From Craterostigma plantagineum (lineage: Eukaryota > Streptophyta > Magnoliopsida > Lamiales > Linderniaceae), in NCBI GenBank assembly GCA_027422505.1, contig JAPQWV010001113.1, positions 1-64,000 of the forward strand: DNA of 64,000 nt, given 5' to 3'. The position numbers were made by a program, and so were the translations under genes. The notes under the pieces are model-generated. The model was not told where the DNA came from, did not search any database, and was given only the letters and a program-made list of their open reading frames with translations. Positions 45,236 through 56,714 of the stretch are shown one piece after another. Position 1 is the stretch's first letter. Each line of letters starts with the position of its first letter.

Positions 45236-48200
45236 TGTAGCGCCCCGTTTCCTATTACCTTTTTACGCAGCTATAAAATATTCGTATAAAATTTTTCGCG
45301 ATTCCCATAACCATTTCCTTTAACAAAAACGGGTGCGTACATCTGGTCTAGTTCCTTCCACAATTATGTACATATATGTACCTATCATACGAGTTACAAA
45401 ATGCGATAGTCTATAGCCATTTCTATTCTATATGCTAACGATGAACAAGAGGGGAGCAGGAGGAGAGCGTAGTTGGCCAACCTTGAATCCATGCTTTAAG
45501 TTGATGCTTTCTACGCAGTCTGCTAATTATCTACAACAACTGTGAAGACACCGATTCAGAGTATGATCGCAACATGTTAATTAATACAAGTAACAAATAA
45601 AATAAACAGTAGTCCATTCCTTTTCATCAATATTGTAACCATGCCATTTCAAATCATATAATCATCGTTCATATAATCAATGTTCATATAACGGTCATCC
45701 ATAGGATCCGTGGATCACATGCCATTTCTATATATCTATTTATTTTGATACTCCCGTTATAGACTAGCTAGACTGTACTGTACGCCCAGTCGGCGCCCAT
45801 GCATGGGACTCTGTAACCATGTAATCCCCCTATTTGTAGGGATACGTGTTGCCTGTACAGGACTCTGTAAAATCCCCCGATTTGTAGGGGTATATGCCGT
45901 AGCATCCATATCATACCATCTGTAGTCGTAGCAGTCATAACGGTTTCTCCCTTATTTTATATGTATGCAATCTATAAAAATAACTTATATGACACATAAA
46001 TCATATAAGAGCATGTTAAGGTCACATAGTTCACGTCGATTTATAAATAGCACACATATATCACGTACTAATCACTTAATCCACATGAAACATGTAAGCA
46101 TATAAAGCACATAAGGTACATGTCGCAATCATACTCACAAGTTTCGCCTATTTTCTCCGTTCGCTTAGGCGACCTTGTCCTTGCCCTTATCGGACTCCCG
46201 ACCTATACAATTATTTTATCCGTAAATATGCAATTCCTATAATGATATGCGTGCGTGACATGCATGCTTTATTATGCATTTCTTATCCGTAGCCTTTACC
46301 AAAAACCCTAACTTATTTTATATCAAAACCCTAATTTTTACATATATATATATATATATATATATCGTACTATTATATGTATAAATATTTTATTAATGAT
46401 GATATCGTTTTCTTTTAGGCTAAGGAATTGTATAGTCATTATCATTAACAATGATCTCGACATCATAACCTACCCAGCATTATCATTCGACATTTATTTC
46501 GACAAGTATAAAGAATCTCGACATTCTATCTACATTATCATTCGACATTTTATCATATTATTTGACTTTCATCACTACTCGACATTATTCAAAGCAGCTC
46601 TCGACATCTAACAACTCGACATTTAATAATCATAACTCGAAATGTAAAATGTCGACATGTGTCTTGGAATCTCATTTCGATGTTCCTGTTTTCTTCCAAC
46701 AACTCGACATCTTCTCTAACAATTATCGATCCATCTCGACATCCATTTAATTCTGATTTTAAACTGTCAATATCATACTCGACATTTACTCCATGTCATA
46801 CTCGACATCTAGCTATATAAATTATTATTACTCGAGATCTTATCCAACGAATTACCATAATTCTTATCGAAATCTTTCTAATATATTCCAATCTCACACC
46901 TCGATATCTATCTAACTCGAGTATATTTCCTCTTTAAATATCGAAATGTCTCAGAGATCGAATTCTATAATAACATTCGACCTCTACATCTCGACATTAT
47001 TATTTCAAACAATCAAAATCTCGAAAGCAGTATACTTATAAAACAACACAATTTTTCTTCCAAAAATCCTTCAAAGTCTGATTAAACCCTAAAATTGTCA
47101 AAACATTAAGAACATCATCATCATGTTCTAATACCCAAAGTTATTTAGATAAGTATGTATGAAATCTTTTCAAAATCTGGAAAACCCTAAATGCCGAAAC
47201 TTTATTTCTGAAACTTTACAATTCTTGAAGTTTAACCTGTCGATAACTTCCTAAAACTATTTAGTTTCTCAATAATATTCTTGGATGCTAAAGTATCACT
47301 AAAATTCTAAAACACCGAATCATTCAAATGCTAAAGATATTCATTAAAAGGTTCAAATACTTTTTACATATAACAAGTAGTTCTAATGTCGAAAACCCTT
47401 GTAATAATTATCAACATACACTTAACATAATTAGTAACTCCAATATGTACTTGTATTAAGTTCTGAAAATAATATTTAATTCCCTTACCTTTGAAGATTT
47501 GAGTTTGCTTCAACAATTCCTTTCTCTCCTTGTTCGATTGTCTTTCTCTTTGTTTACTAGTTTTCTCCCATGACATGTATTATTCCTTCTTTATCCTATA
47601 ACTTGCGTGAGTTATCAAAGTGATAAGAGTTAATTTTCCCTTCTTCTTATCTATTGTTGACGTGTTGAGTCAGATAAATGACATCGATGGTTTTAATGTT
47701 TATCCTAATGGTAAGTAACATGTATATTTTATTTATTAATTTACTTTACCTTATGACTAAGTTTCCTATCAAACTTCGAAAACTCCCAAGTCTTCATTGT
47801 CGAGAATTGAAATTCTTGTACACCATGTTGCGGAAATTTATTATTATTATAGATCTCGAAATCTTTCTACTTGTGTTTGATCTCAATGTCGAAGTCATAT
47901 CTCGACATTTTATTTAGTTAGATTTTTGACATTTCGACATTCTATCCCAATATTTATCATAACTCAATATTTATCTAACTGAATTGTTAAGTGTCTCGAC
48001 ATTCTATGCAATTCATAACTTGATATCCTTTGTAACTCTCGATATCATATATCTGTCGACATTCTAGGATTGCAACTTATTTCAAACCTTAACATATGTC
48101 TTTATACCAAAGTTATTCAACTAAACAAGTATAAAATCCTTTCAATATCCTAGAAGAACCCCAAAGTCTGAGAAAACCCTAGAATTTCATAATTAGAAAA

Positions 48201-48362
48201 TTCTAACTTTCCATAATATTCACTTCTATCTCTTTGAGGATCTGGAACTACAATACTTTAAATACCTTATTCTATTTATACCTTTATTTTAAAATAACTT
48301 ATATGCATGCATGAATTTATATAAATGCATGAATTTATGATGTTAGGTTTTGGTTCCTGACA
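45236..48362 (-). mobile_element. E7: solo LTR of the E4 family, reverse orientation
   Basis: Plus strand TGTAGCGCCCCGTTTCC... to ...TTTTGGTTCCTGACA is the reverse complement of the E4 LTR over its full length (3127 bp). It is flanked by the exact TSD AGTTT (45231-45235, 48363-48367). No internal region is present, so it formed by LTR-LTR recombination after insertion. It splits the E8 gag frame within its QFLPGN segment. It carries the E4 array (about 46440-48070) and the (TA)n tract. Confidence 0.95.
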
Positions 48363-49415
48363 AGTTTCTACCGGGGAACACATCGTGGGTGACGAGGGAG
48401 GCGCTGAAGAAGCTCAAGCACACGGTCTCGGCACGGGACTACGTGCGCGAGTTTGCCTCGCTCATGTTGGGCATCACCGATATGTCCGAGACGGACCGAC
48501 TCTACACCTTTATTGGCGGGCTCAAGCCATGGGCCAAAATGGAGCTGAATCGGCAGGGTGTCCAGGACCTTGCATCGGCTTACGCTGCGGCGGAGCGGCT
48601 TGTCGAGATCAGGCCAATCGAGCAGCAAGCCACGGCGACTGAGGTTGCGACGACCACTTCCACGAAGGCCAAAGGGGAAGGAGACCAAGAGAAAGACGGG
48701 AGTGGACCAGAAGGGAAAGGAGGTAGCGCCCACGGCGGAGGCGACGGAGTATCCCAAAGGCGGGGCGTGCATGGTGGGGCATCGAGCGAGGCAGTGTCGG
48801 AAGCGGACGCAGGCGGCGGCCGTGATAGTCGAGGACGGTTCGACTGAAGGGGAAATCACGAGGATGGCCCCACTTCGGATAACTACTCTTCGGTGTACAC
48901 CTTCTAAGAACCTTTTGTTTGTGAAGTGCAGGGTCAACAAGATTGAGGTGTTCGGGCTTGTCGACACGGGCGCAACTCACACGTTCGTGGCAAGTCGGCT
49001 GATCGAGGATCTCAGACTTAGCATGCGCTCCCATGAGGCGGCGATTGAGACCTTTAATTCCCACGCAATCGAAGTGAGAGGCTTGGCGGCGGCGGTGCTT
49101 AGCCCTGGCGGTTGGCGAGGATGGGTCGACCTTACGGTGGTCGAGATGGGTGATTTCGACCTGATCTTGGGGCTAGACTTCTTGAGGGCAGCGAAGGTGG
49201 CGATAGATCCTTCGAGCCATCAAATCCTTATTGGAGACGGGGGTGAGCGAGTCGACAGCGTCGATGAGGACGTTGTGCGACAGCACTGGCACGAGAGAAG
49301 GAGGGACGGCAATGGGACGACGGTGTCGACGAGGACGCCGACTCTCTCCGTGGGGGGGAGGATTGTTACACCCCTGAGTGCCACGTCATCAGCTCGTCAT
49401 GGCCGAGCTATATAA
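48363..49415 (+). pseudogene. E8 gag and aspartic protease
   Basis: First frame: FLPGNTSWVTREALKKLKHT, then FIGGLKPWAKMELNRQGVQD and LASAYAAAERLVEIR. These are the C-terminal half of a Retrotrans_gag domain. A frameshift near 48675, in a G run, moves coding to a second frame: a degenerate knuckle (GGACMVGHRARQCRKR, near 48770, with the first Cys pair incomplete), then protease with LVDTGATHTFVASRL (about 48957) and FDLILGLDFLRAAKVAID (about 49155). It ends with a tail SVGGRIVTPLS that runs into the polypurine tract. Codon composition is GC-rich, unlike E3 and E6 around it. Gag packages RNA and the protease would process gag. No downstream enzyme domain exists, so it would need a helper. Confidence 0.75.
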
Positions 49416-49720
49416 GTAGCTATGTGTGCAGGTCCAAGGCGCACGAGTTGGCGCCGAACAACACTTGGACGATTTAACCCACGACGCATGGGCGGAGCCG
49501 GCGAGGTAACGAGGGACTCGGCCGGAGCCGGCGAGGTCAGCCATGGTGGCCGGCCAGGCAGGCGGCCTGGCCGGGCCGCGCGCCTACACTGGGCGTGGGG
49601 CCGTGCGCGCGGCGCGCGCGCATGCATGCGCAAGGCTGCGGGGGCAGCGCGCGCACTTTTGACTAAGAACAGATTTGGTGAAACCTAGGAAAAATTCTGT
49701 AACCAATCTTGGGACGTGAG
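49364..49720 (+). repeat. E8 3' LTR-like start and GC-rich stretch
   Basis: TGTTACACCCCTGAGTGCC after a polypurine tract, TATA-like CTATATAAGTAG near 49409, then a strongly CpG-rich stretch (about 49435-49665) with two GGAGCCGGCGAGGT repeats (about 49495 and 49516). The E6-type sequence resumes by about 49706-49721. No gene. Confidence 0.45.
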
Positions 49721-52193
49721 GTAGGTGAATAATCCATCTACAACACGTAAATATCATGTGCTTACTATGCTTATGTTGTTTTGATGTTCTGTGTGGTTGG
49801 GTATTATTGAGGTTTTTGAAGTGTTTATGTGATTCGAATAATTTCAACTGATGTTTTAGATGAAGTCATATGAGAGTTTGCGTGATTAGCATGTTAGGGT
49901 TTTTTTTCCAGAATTTTTGGAATGGTGCGTGGGTGCTTATATGATTTGAAACCTTAGTACTATGATGGAATATTTAGAGAATGGTAATACAAGTTTAATT
50001 AACGAGAATAGAAGTTTAGTAAATGAACCTAGGAAAGTTTTTGTGATTACTATTGAATTTAGGTGAATTACATGTTAGGGTTTTCTTAGATTCTTGAAGT
50101 GGTTGTATGCTCAAATGGATAATTTCTGTATTATGCTATGTGGTAATTAGAATTTCGATCCTTTGTTAGATGATATTTTGAGAAATTTCGAAGTTCAAAG
50201 CAATTTAAGGTTGGATGTTTAGATTGATGAAATAATTATGTGAATGATGCGTTGCTGTTTGTACAAAGTAGTTTTCAATATTCTATTTTCAAGTGTGCAC
50301 CACTTTCGATAGATCATTATATAAAAAAAAAAGTTGTCGTGACTTCATTACCCAAGTTTTTCTTTTGTTTGGTGTTATTATCAAATGTGGTCCATAGGTT
50401 TTCTGCATTATTACTTACACTAAAGACTTTGGCATAATTATGGTAAAAGTATTTCGTGATCTATAATGTTTGGTATATATTACTTCCCAAGGTGTTCGGC
50501 TTATGGTTTGTGAAATTTTTAATATAGGCTTAAAATGATTCTGAGGTTTTCGTGACTTAGGTGTTGGGATTTCCCAGATTTTTAGATGACTATATTAAGA
50601 AGGAATTAGTGAGGGTTAAGGGTGTATTTGTATTATACAAAGAGTTTTAGGTATAAGAACTACTTTGAAACATAGGAAGATGAGAAACGTAGTACGATTT
50701 TGGGGTATGATCCGTTATTTAGGTGTAGGATTTGTTCTAGAACATTGTATATGTTTCGGTATTTATATGAACTTAAGTTGAATTATTATTGAATGTTTAA
50801 ATATTAGTAATGATTTGGAGGTTTTCGACAATATGCTATTTTCGGCATTGAGTGTTTTATCACTTAGAAGTTTTCGGTGTTTCATAACTTTTTGGTATAG
50901 TGATTTTATAGGTTGACTAGATATTAAACTAAGTTTACTTTCGAGCAGAACTTAGTTTTGGAGTCTTTAAGAAGAGCTATTGATGTAGAGTTTTTGATTG
51001 TTTATGTTTATATTATTTTCAGGTCATAATCTTATATTTCGAGCACAATTAGAATTATTCGGGGCATTATTTTAGTGTATTCTAACGAATTATTATTTTG
51101 AGAATTTTTGGGGAATATTTTTATGTGCATTGTGGGGTAGAGCTGGAATTTTTGAGAGAACTAGAATTTTATTCATTTACAATATTGTATTTATTTGCAC
51201 TTGATTGCATACCATACTGTACGAGAATTTAGCACAGTATAAAACGGTGACATTTTGCTTTAAGGGTGAAAGGGGTAGGTGGAGACTAAATACGTGGTTG
51301 TTGAGTTGAGGTAAAATTGGGGCTAGTATTAGGGTGTCGGACGGGAGACGAGCATGAGTGACTCGTCTACTCTATTGCATGGGAGTGCAGCTCGAGGTGC
51401 AAACCGTCAGTTATTAGCGGGAGACGGGCATGAGTGACTCGTCTACTCGGAATGCATGGGGGTGTTATCCGAGATGTAAACCGTTGATGGGAGATGGGCG
51501 TGAGCGACTCATCTATTCAGATGCATGGGAGTGCAGTCTGTTGTGTAGACTGTTGGACGGGAGACGGAGTGAGCTACTTGTCTACTCAGATGTATGGTAG
51601 TACAGTTTGAGGTGTAAACTGTCGGTGTTTGCAGGAGACGTGGGTGAGCCACTCGTCTACTCAGATGTATGGTAGTACAGTATGAGGTGCAAACCGTGGG
51701 AATAGAGTCTAGGTGTAATATTCTGGTGTATGTTAGTTTGAGTGAAGTTTAAGTATGAGAAAAGAAAGAGTGTGCATAGGAACGCGAGGTATTCGGGATA
51801 TGAGATTGAGTGTACATTTGCATTCATGCATTTTATTCACCTACTGAGCAAATCCTCAGAGTTTCCGTGTTGTAGGTACCGAGCTCGACGCTGATGTGCG
51901 TCGCGACTGAGGCGGGCTGACGGCGGTGCTCCATGGACTTTTGAGGGTGGGGCTGTACATGGATGACGACCTGTGGAGAGATTTTAGTGTGTTTACATAT
52001 TTTAAGGTGTGATGCTATAGTCTTTGTAAGATAAGGCGTGTGCATAACATATTCGCATGTAAATATGATGTTTGTATTGTGTGCGCCTGTAATATATTCG
52101 TTTTCAATAGAAATTTTTTGTAAAATGGGTTTTCCCCAGCTTTCGTTGCGAAAATCCGCTACCAAACTTAATTAGAAAGTGAGGGTTGTTACA
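49721..52193 (+). repeat. E6 LTR, right part
   Basis: Donor-like GAG|GTAGGTG at 49721 with the conserved ATCCATCTACAACACGTAAA; AT-rich sequence with scattered AGGTTTTCG / AAGTTTTCG words (50557, 50820, 50869); five tandem units of about 72 bp (51342-51705); acceptor CGTGTTGTAG at 51875; the 15-mer GGATGACGACCTGTG (51961-51975); LTR end 52193. The predicted intron 49721-51875 is 2155 nt. No protein gene. Confidence 0.65.
51342..51705 (+). repeat. E6 tandem repeat, about 72 bp x 5
   Basis: Units starting GGGAGACG...GAGTGACTCGTCTACTC...ATGCATGGGAGTGCAG...GTGTAAACCGT begin near 51342, 51418, 51489, 51559 and 51632 with moderate divergence. They lie between the donor- and acceptor-like sites. Confidence 0.8.
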
Positions 52194-52219
52194 TAGGACA
52201 ATCAGGATAGGGATAAAAG

Positions 52220-55200
52220 ATGGTAAGGACGAGAGGTGAGACGAGCGGTGGAGATGACCAGAACAGGGGAAACACGGCCCCAACTGACAACCGCGACGCA
52301 ACCATTTTCCAACTTACGGAATTGGTGCGCCAGCAGTCAACACAGATACAACAGCTGATTCAACAGAACACCACGAATGCTGGAAACACTAAGGCCGACA
52401 GGGCAGAGATAGTGGGAGAAAGGTTCAGGAGGTTGAACCCACCAACCTTCGAGGATACGGCTGACCCGACGGCAGCCGCAGATTGGATAAGGACACTAGA
52501 GAGCATGTTCGTCTACAGCAGAGTCCCACAGGCAGAAAAGGCTCTGTGCGCCGCGTTCCTTCTAAGAGGAAGCGCCGGACATTGGTGGGACACCATTATG
52601 GTGATCGAGAATCCTGCCACGATGAGCTGGGACAGATTCAAAGAGCTGTTCCGGGGCAAGTACTTGACGGCCCAGTGAGAGCCCAGCGCCTGAACGAGTT
52701 CATTAACCTCAGGCAGGGGTCTATGACAGTGGCGGATTATATATGGAAGTTTGAGCAGCTGTCAAGGTTTGCAGCTCACATGGTGAGCACGGATGCTTTG
52801 AAGATCGAGCGGTTTCTAGAAGGGTTGAAACCAGAACTTTATAGAGATGTGAGTATGGCGGGAGTCCAGGGCACCACATACGCTCAAGTAGCAGAGAGAG
52901 CCATGGTGGTAGAACAAGCTGAAGCCCGAATTGTGAGGGCACAAGAGGCCAAGCGCAAATTTGCGCAAATGCAAGGAGCGCCATGGAGCGGAGGAAATCA
53001 GAAGCGGCAGTTTGTGCCTAAAGGTGGCAAAAATAAATTCCAGAACAGGCCTCCTCAACAACCTCAGGGGACAGTGAACAGACCCCCAAACCTGAATCAG
53101 AATCAAGGGGCAGTGCCGATTCCCAACTGCCAGAGGTGCGAAAAGAGGCACTTCGGGAATTGCAACACGCCGGCCAACGCGTGTTTCAGATGTGGGAAGC
53201 CGGGACACTTCGTGAGACAGTGCTCGGAAGGTGCTTCGGGAAGTCAGGCCGGGAGCCAAGCAGGACCTCAGATGGTGCCAGCTCAAGTATACACCATCAC
53301 TTCAGAGGAAGCGGAGAACAACCCAGCGGTGGTGACAGGTACCCTCCTAATCCACCAAACCCACATGCATCTTAGTAGATTCCGGGGCGACCCACTCATT
53401 TGCGTCTTTGAAGTACGTGACGAAACTCGGGGTAACGCTCGAACGAGTGGATTATGAGTATAGTGTGGCAATCCCAAACGGGATGCCAACTCGTACTGAT
53501 CAAATAATGCGGGACTGCCCGGTAGTAGTAGATGGTAGGGAAGTGCCTGTAGATCTGATAGTCATCCCAATGGACGACTACGAGGTGATCCTCGGCATGG
53601 ACTGGCTTTCAAGGTACGGAGCGGTGATAGACTGTAGTCGTAAGGTAGTTACGTTTAGTATAGAAGGGGAAGAACCTTTCACCTTCGAGGGGACAGTGAA
53701 GGGGAGAAGCATTCCGAGAATATCGGCATTGAAAGCCCAACGACTAGTCAATTCCGGATGCGAGGCATATTTAGTGTTTGCACTGAAGACAGAGGAAAAC
53801 ATTCCTACGAAAGTCGAAGACGTACCTGTAATTAAGGAGTTCCCAGACGTATTTTCGGAAGATTTGCCGGGACTACCCCCAGACAGAGAAATCGAGTTTA
53901 CAATCGACCTGGTGCTGGGAGCTGCACCAGTGTCCAAGACTCCATACCGGTTAGCACCGACCAAATTGAAGGAGCTGAAGGAACAAATAGACGAACTCCT
54001 ACAGAAAGGATTTATTCAGACCAGCTTTTCTCCCTGGGGTGCGCCAGTTCTATTCGTGCGAAAGAAGGACGGCTCAATGAGGCTGTGCATAGATTACATA
54101 AACTGAACAAGCTGACAGTCAAGAACAAGTATCCACTGCCCAGGATCGACGATCTCTTCGACCAACTACAAGGCGCCACGGTGTTTTCAAAAATTGATTT
54201 GAGGTCGGGATACCATCAGTTGAAAATCCGGAAGGACGATATCCCTAAAACGGCATTTCAGTACCAGATATGGACATTTTGAATTCCTAGTCATGCCTTT
54301 TGGGCTGACCAACGCGTCAGCAGCCTTCATGGACCTAATGAACCGGGTGTTCGAAGCCTATCTGGACAAGTTCGTGATTGTATTCATAGACGACATCCTC
54401 ATCTACTCGAAGACGAAGGAGGAACACGAACAACACCTACGAGTGATACTTGGAGTACTGAGGGAAAAGCAGCTGTACGCTAAGTTCAAAAAGTGTGAGT
54501 TTTGGCTGGATCAAGTAGCATTCTTGGGACACATTGTCTCTGGGTAGATCCGAGTAAAATCGAAGCGATTAATGACTGGCCGTAGCCGACCAACGTAACG
54601 GAAGTACGGAGTTTCTTAGGCTTAGCGGGCTATTATAGGAAGTTCATAAAAGACTTCTCGAAGATCGCTTCTACGCTGACGAAGTTGACCAGGAAGAATA
54701 CTCCTTTTCAGTGGAGCGAAGAATGTGAACGGAGCTTCCAAGAACTGAAGAAGCGGCTTACTACAGCCCCAGTGCTGACAATCCCCTCAGGAATATGGGG
54801 ATTTTCCATTTACAGCGACGCTCGAAGAATGGGCTCGGATGTGTGTTAATGCAAAACGGAAAGGTTGTGGCCTATGCCTCATGGCAGCTGAAGGAGTACG
54901 AAAAGAACTACCCTACACACGATCTGGAACTAGCAGCTGTGGTCTTTGCCCTCAAAATTTGGAGGCATTATCTATATGGTGAAAGATGTGAAATCTACAC
55001 CGACCACAAAAGTTTAAAGTACTTCTTCACCCAAAAGGACCTAAACATGAGACAGAGAAGGTGGCTGGAATTAGTGAAGGACTCGATTGTGCAATCAACT
55101 ACCACCCAGGGAAGGCGAATGTGGTAGCAGATGCTTTAAGTCGAAAGACAGTAAGCACGGAACTCCAACAACTCGAAGTGGAGATCGTACCATTAGGCGA

Positions 55201-56679
55201 GGTCGAGGTGAAGTTAGCAGCTTTGACCCTTCAACTGACATTGTTAGAACGAATAAGGAAAGCTCAGGAAAATGACGAGTTCTATGTTAAGATCAAGGGA
55301 ACGCAGACAGAGCAACCAGCAGTAGACTACGTATTCCGAGACGACGAGAGCTTGTACTACAAGAGCAGATTATATGTACCGGACGATACAGGACTTCGAA
55401 GAACTGTAATGGAGGAAGCACATACTACACCGTACTCAGTACATCCTGGAGCCACGAAGCTATATAGAGACCTACGAGCGCACTACTGGTGGCCAGGAAT
55501 GAAGAAAGACGTAGCCGAATTCGTCAGTCAATGCCTCACTTGTAACGAATTAAGGCAGAACACCAACGACCAGCAGGGACGCTGCAGCCCTTAACGATTC
55601 CGGAGTGGAAATGGGACAATATAACGATGGATTTCGTGATCGGATTGCCGAAAAATGTGAAAGGGCATGATGCGATATGGGTGATTGTAGACCGACTTAC
55701 GAAATCTGCTCATTTTCTGCCAATAAGTACTACGTTCACCATGGAGCGATACGCGGAACTGTACAATCAAGAGATAGTACGACTCCATGGAGTACCACTG
55801 TCGATAGTATCAGATCGTGATTCCAGAGTTTTATCTAAGTTTTGGACGAGTTTACAAAAAGCGATGGGGACGAAATTGTCGTTTAGCACGGCTTATCATC
55901 CGCAAACGGACGGTCAATCCGAGCGGACTATCCAGACTCTAGAAGACATGCTAGGAGCCTGTGTGCTTGACTTCAAAGGCAACTAGAGCAAGTACCTTCC
56001 ACTCGTGGAATTCTCGTACAATAATAGTTATCAAGCCACAATTGGAATGGCCCCTTACGAAGCCTTTTACGGACGAAAGTGCAGATCCCCAGTACATTGG
56101 GATGAAGTCGGTGAACGGGCGATGTTAGGCCCAGATATGATCTGAGAAATGACGGAAATCATCGCGACGATCCGAGAGAGAATGCGCACGGGGCAAAGCA
56201 GACAAAAGAATTATGCGGATCGAAGATGCAGACCGCTAGAATTCGAAATTGATGATTGGGTTTTCGTGAAAGTGTCGCCAATGAAGGGCGTTAAGAGATT
56301 CGGCAAGAAGGGAAAACTAAGCCCAAGGTACATTGGTCCCTTCAAAATAGTGAAAAGAGTGGGCGAAGTAGCGTACCAATTGGAACTACCAGCATCGTTG
56401 TCGCAAGTACATGAAGTATTCCACGTTTCAACTTTGCGAAAGTATATCGCTGACCCAAGCCACGTGCCTGTGAACGAAACTCTACATCAACACTTGAAGC
56501 CAGATTTGAGTTACGAGGAAATACCCATCGAGGTTTTGATGCACGAAACGAAAAGACTTAGGAATAAAGAGATCCCTCTAGTAAAAGTGTTATGGCGGAA
56601 CCGGTCAGTAGAGGAAGCCACCTGGGAACGTGAGAATGAAATGAGAGTCCGCTATCCTGAGTTGTTCCAAACGGGCTGA
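52220..56679 (+). pseudogene. E3 gag-pol polyprotein (many breaks)
   Basis: A relative of E2 gag-pol, starting MVRTRGETSGGDDQNRG after the shared leader word TCAGGATAGGG. Order: capsid domain (ERFRRLNPPTFEDTADPTAA); a frameshift near 52675; a zinc region CQRCEKRHFGNC and CFRCGKPGHFVRQC (about 53130-53220); a frameshift near 53365, just before the protease site; ILGMDWL (53590); RT with a stop at 54104, a shift near 54262 and FIDDIL (54385); a small deletion after GHIVSG at 54545; RNase H (54800-55130); integrase finger and core with Asp in TMDF (55627), Asp in VSDRDSRV (55808) and Glu in [14 protein letters not shown] (55912); stops at 55984 and 56142; a chromodomain end ([19 protein letters not shown]). 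It cannot make an active polyprotein. Confidence 0.9.
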
Positions 56680-56701
56680 TTCCGGGGGTGAAATCCTCTT
56701 T

Positions 56702-56714
56702 AAGGGGGGGAGGA
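56702..56714 (+). other. E3 polypurine tract
   Basis: AAGGGGGGGAGGA immediately before the 3' LTR start TGTAGCACCCGG. Confidence 0.9.

Larger units (their letters stand above)
45206..49705 (+). mobile_element. E8: GC-rich gag-protease LTR element fragment (no RT)
   Basis: Outside the E7 insert, this holds a gag start fragment (45206-45235), gag and protease (48363-49350), a polypurine tract TGGGGGGGAGGAT (about 49351-49363) and what looks like the start of a 3' LTR (TGTTACACCCCTGAG at 49364, TATA box CTATATAAG near 49410). There is no reverse transcriptase, RNase H or integrase between protease and polypurine tract. This fits either a non-autonomous gag-only class (described in plants as TR-GAG) or an internally deleted copy. 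The left boundary is uncertain and the right one (about 49705) is a guess from a GTAACCA end. No TSD seen. Confidence 0.5.
44379..52193 (+). mobile_element. E6: solo LTR of an E1-related family, with nested inserts
   Basis: The unit begins TGTAATACCCGTATAAATT and ends GGGTTGTTACA. It is flanked by an exact TSD TAGGA (44374-44378, 52194-52198), and the E3 leader joins cleanly across it. The two ends match the start and end of the E1 LTR in pattern. The middle (about 45206-49705) is a foreign GC-rich gag-protease fragment, itself split by E7. Subtracting it leaves about 3.3 kb, the size of a single LTR of this class, and no E6 internal region. The alternative is a full element whose 3' LTR starts at 49364; this fits less well because the two LTR starts would then differ. 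Confidence 0.65.

Noticed and set aside
49364..52193. Reading 49364-52193 as the true 3' LTR of a complete E6 element
   Set aside because: The LTR-like start at 49364 does not match the E6 start at 44379, and composition changes sharply near 49700. A nested GC-rich fragment explains the data better, though not beyond doubt.
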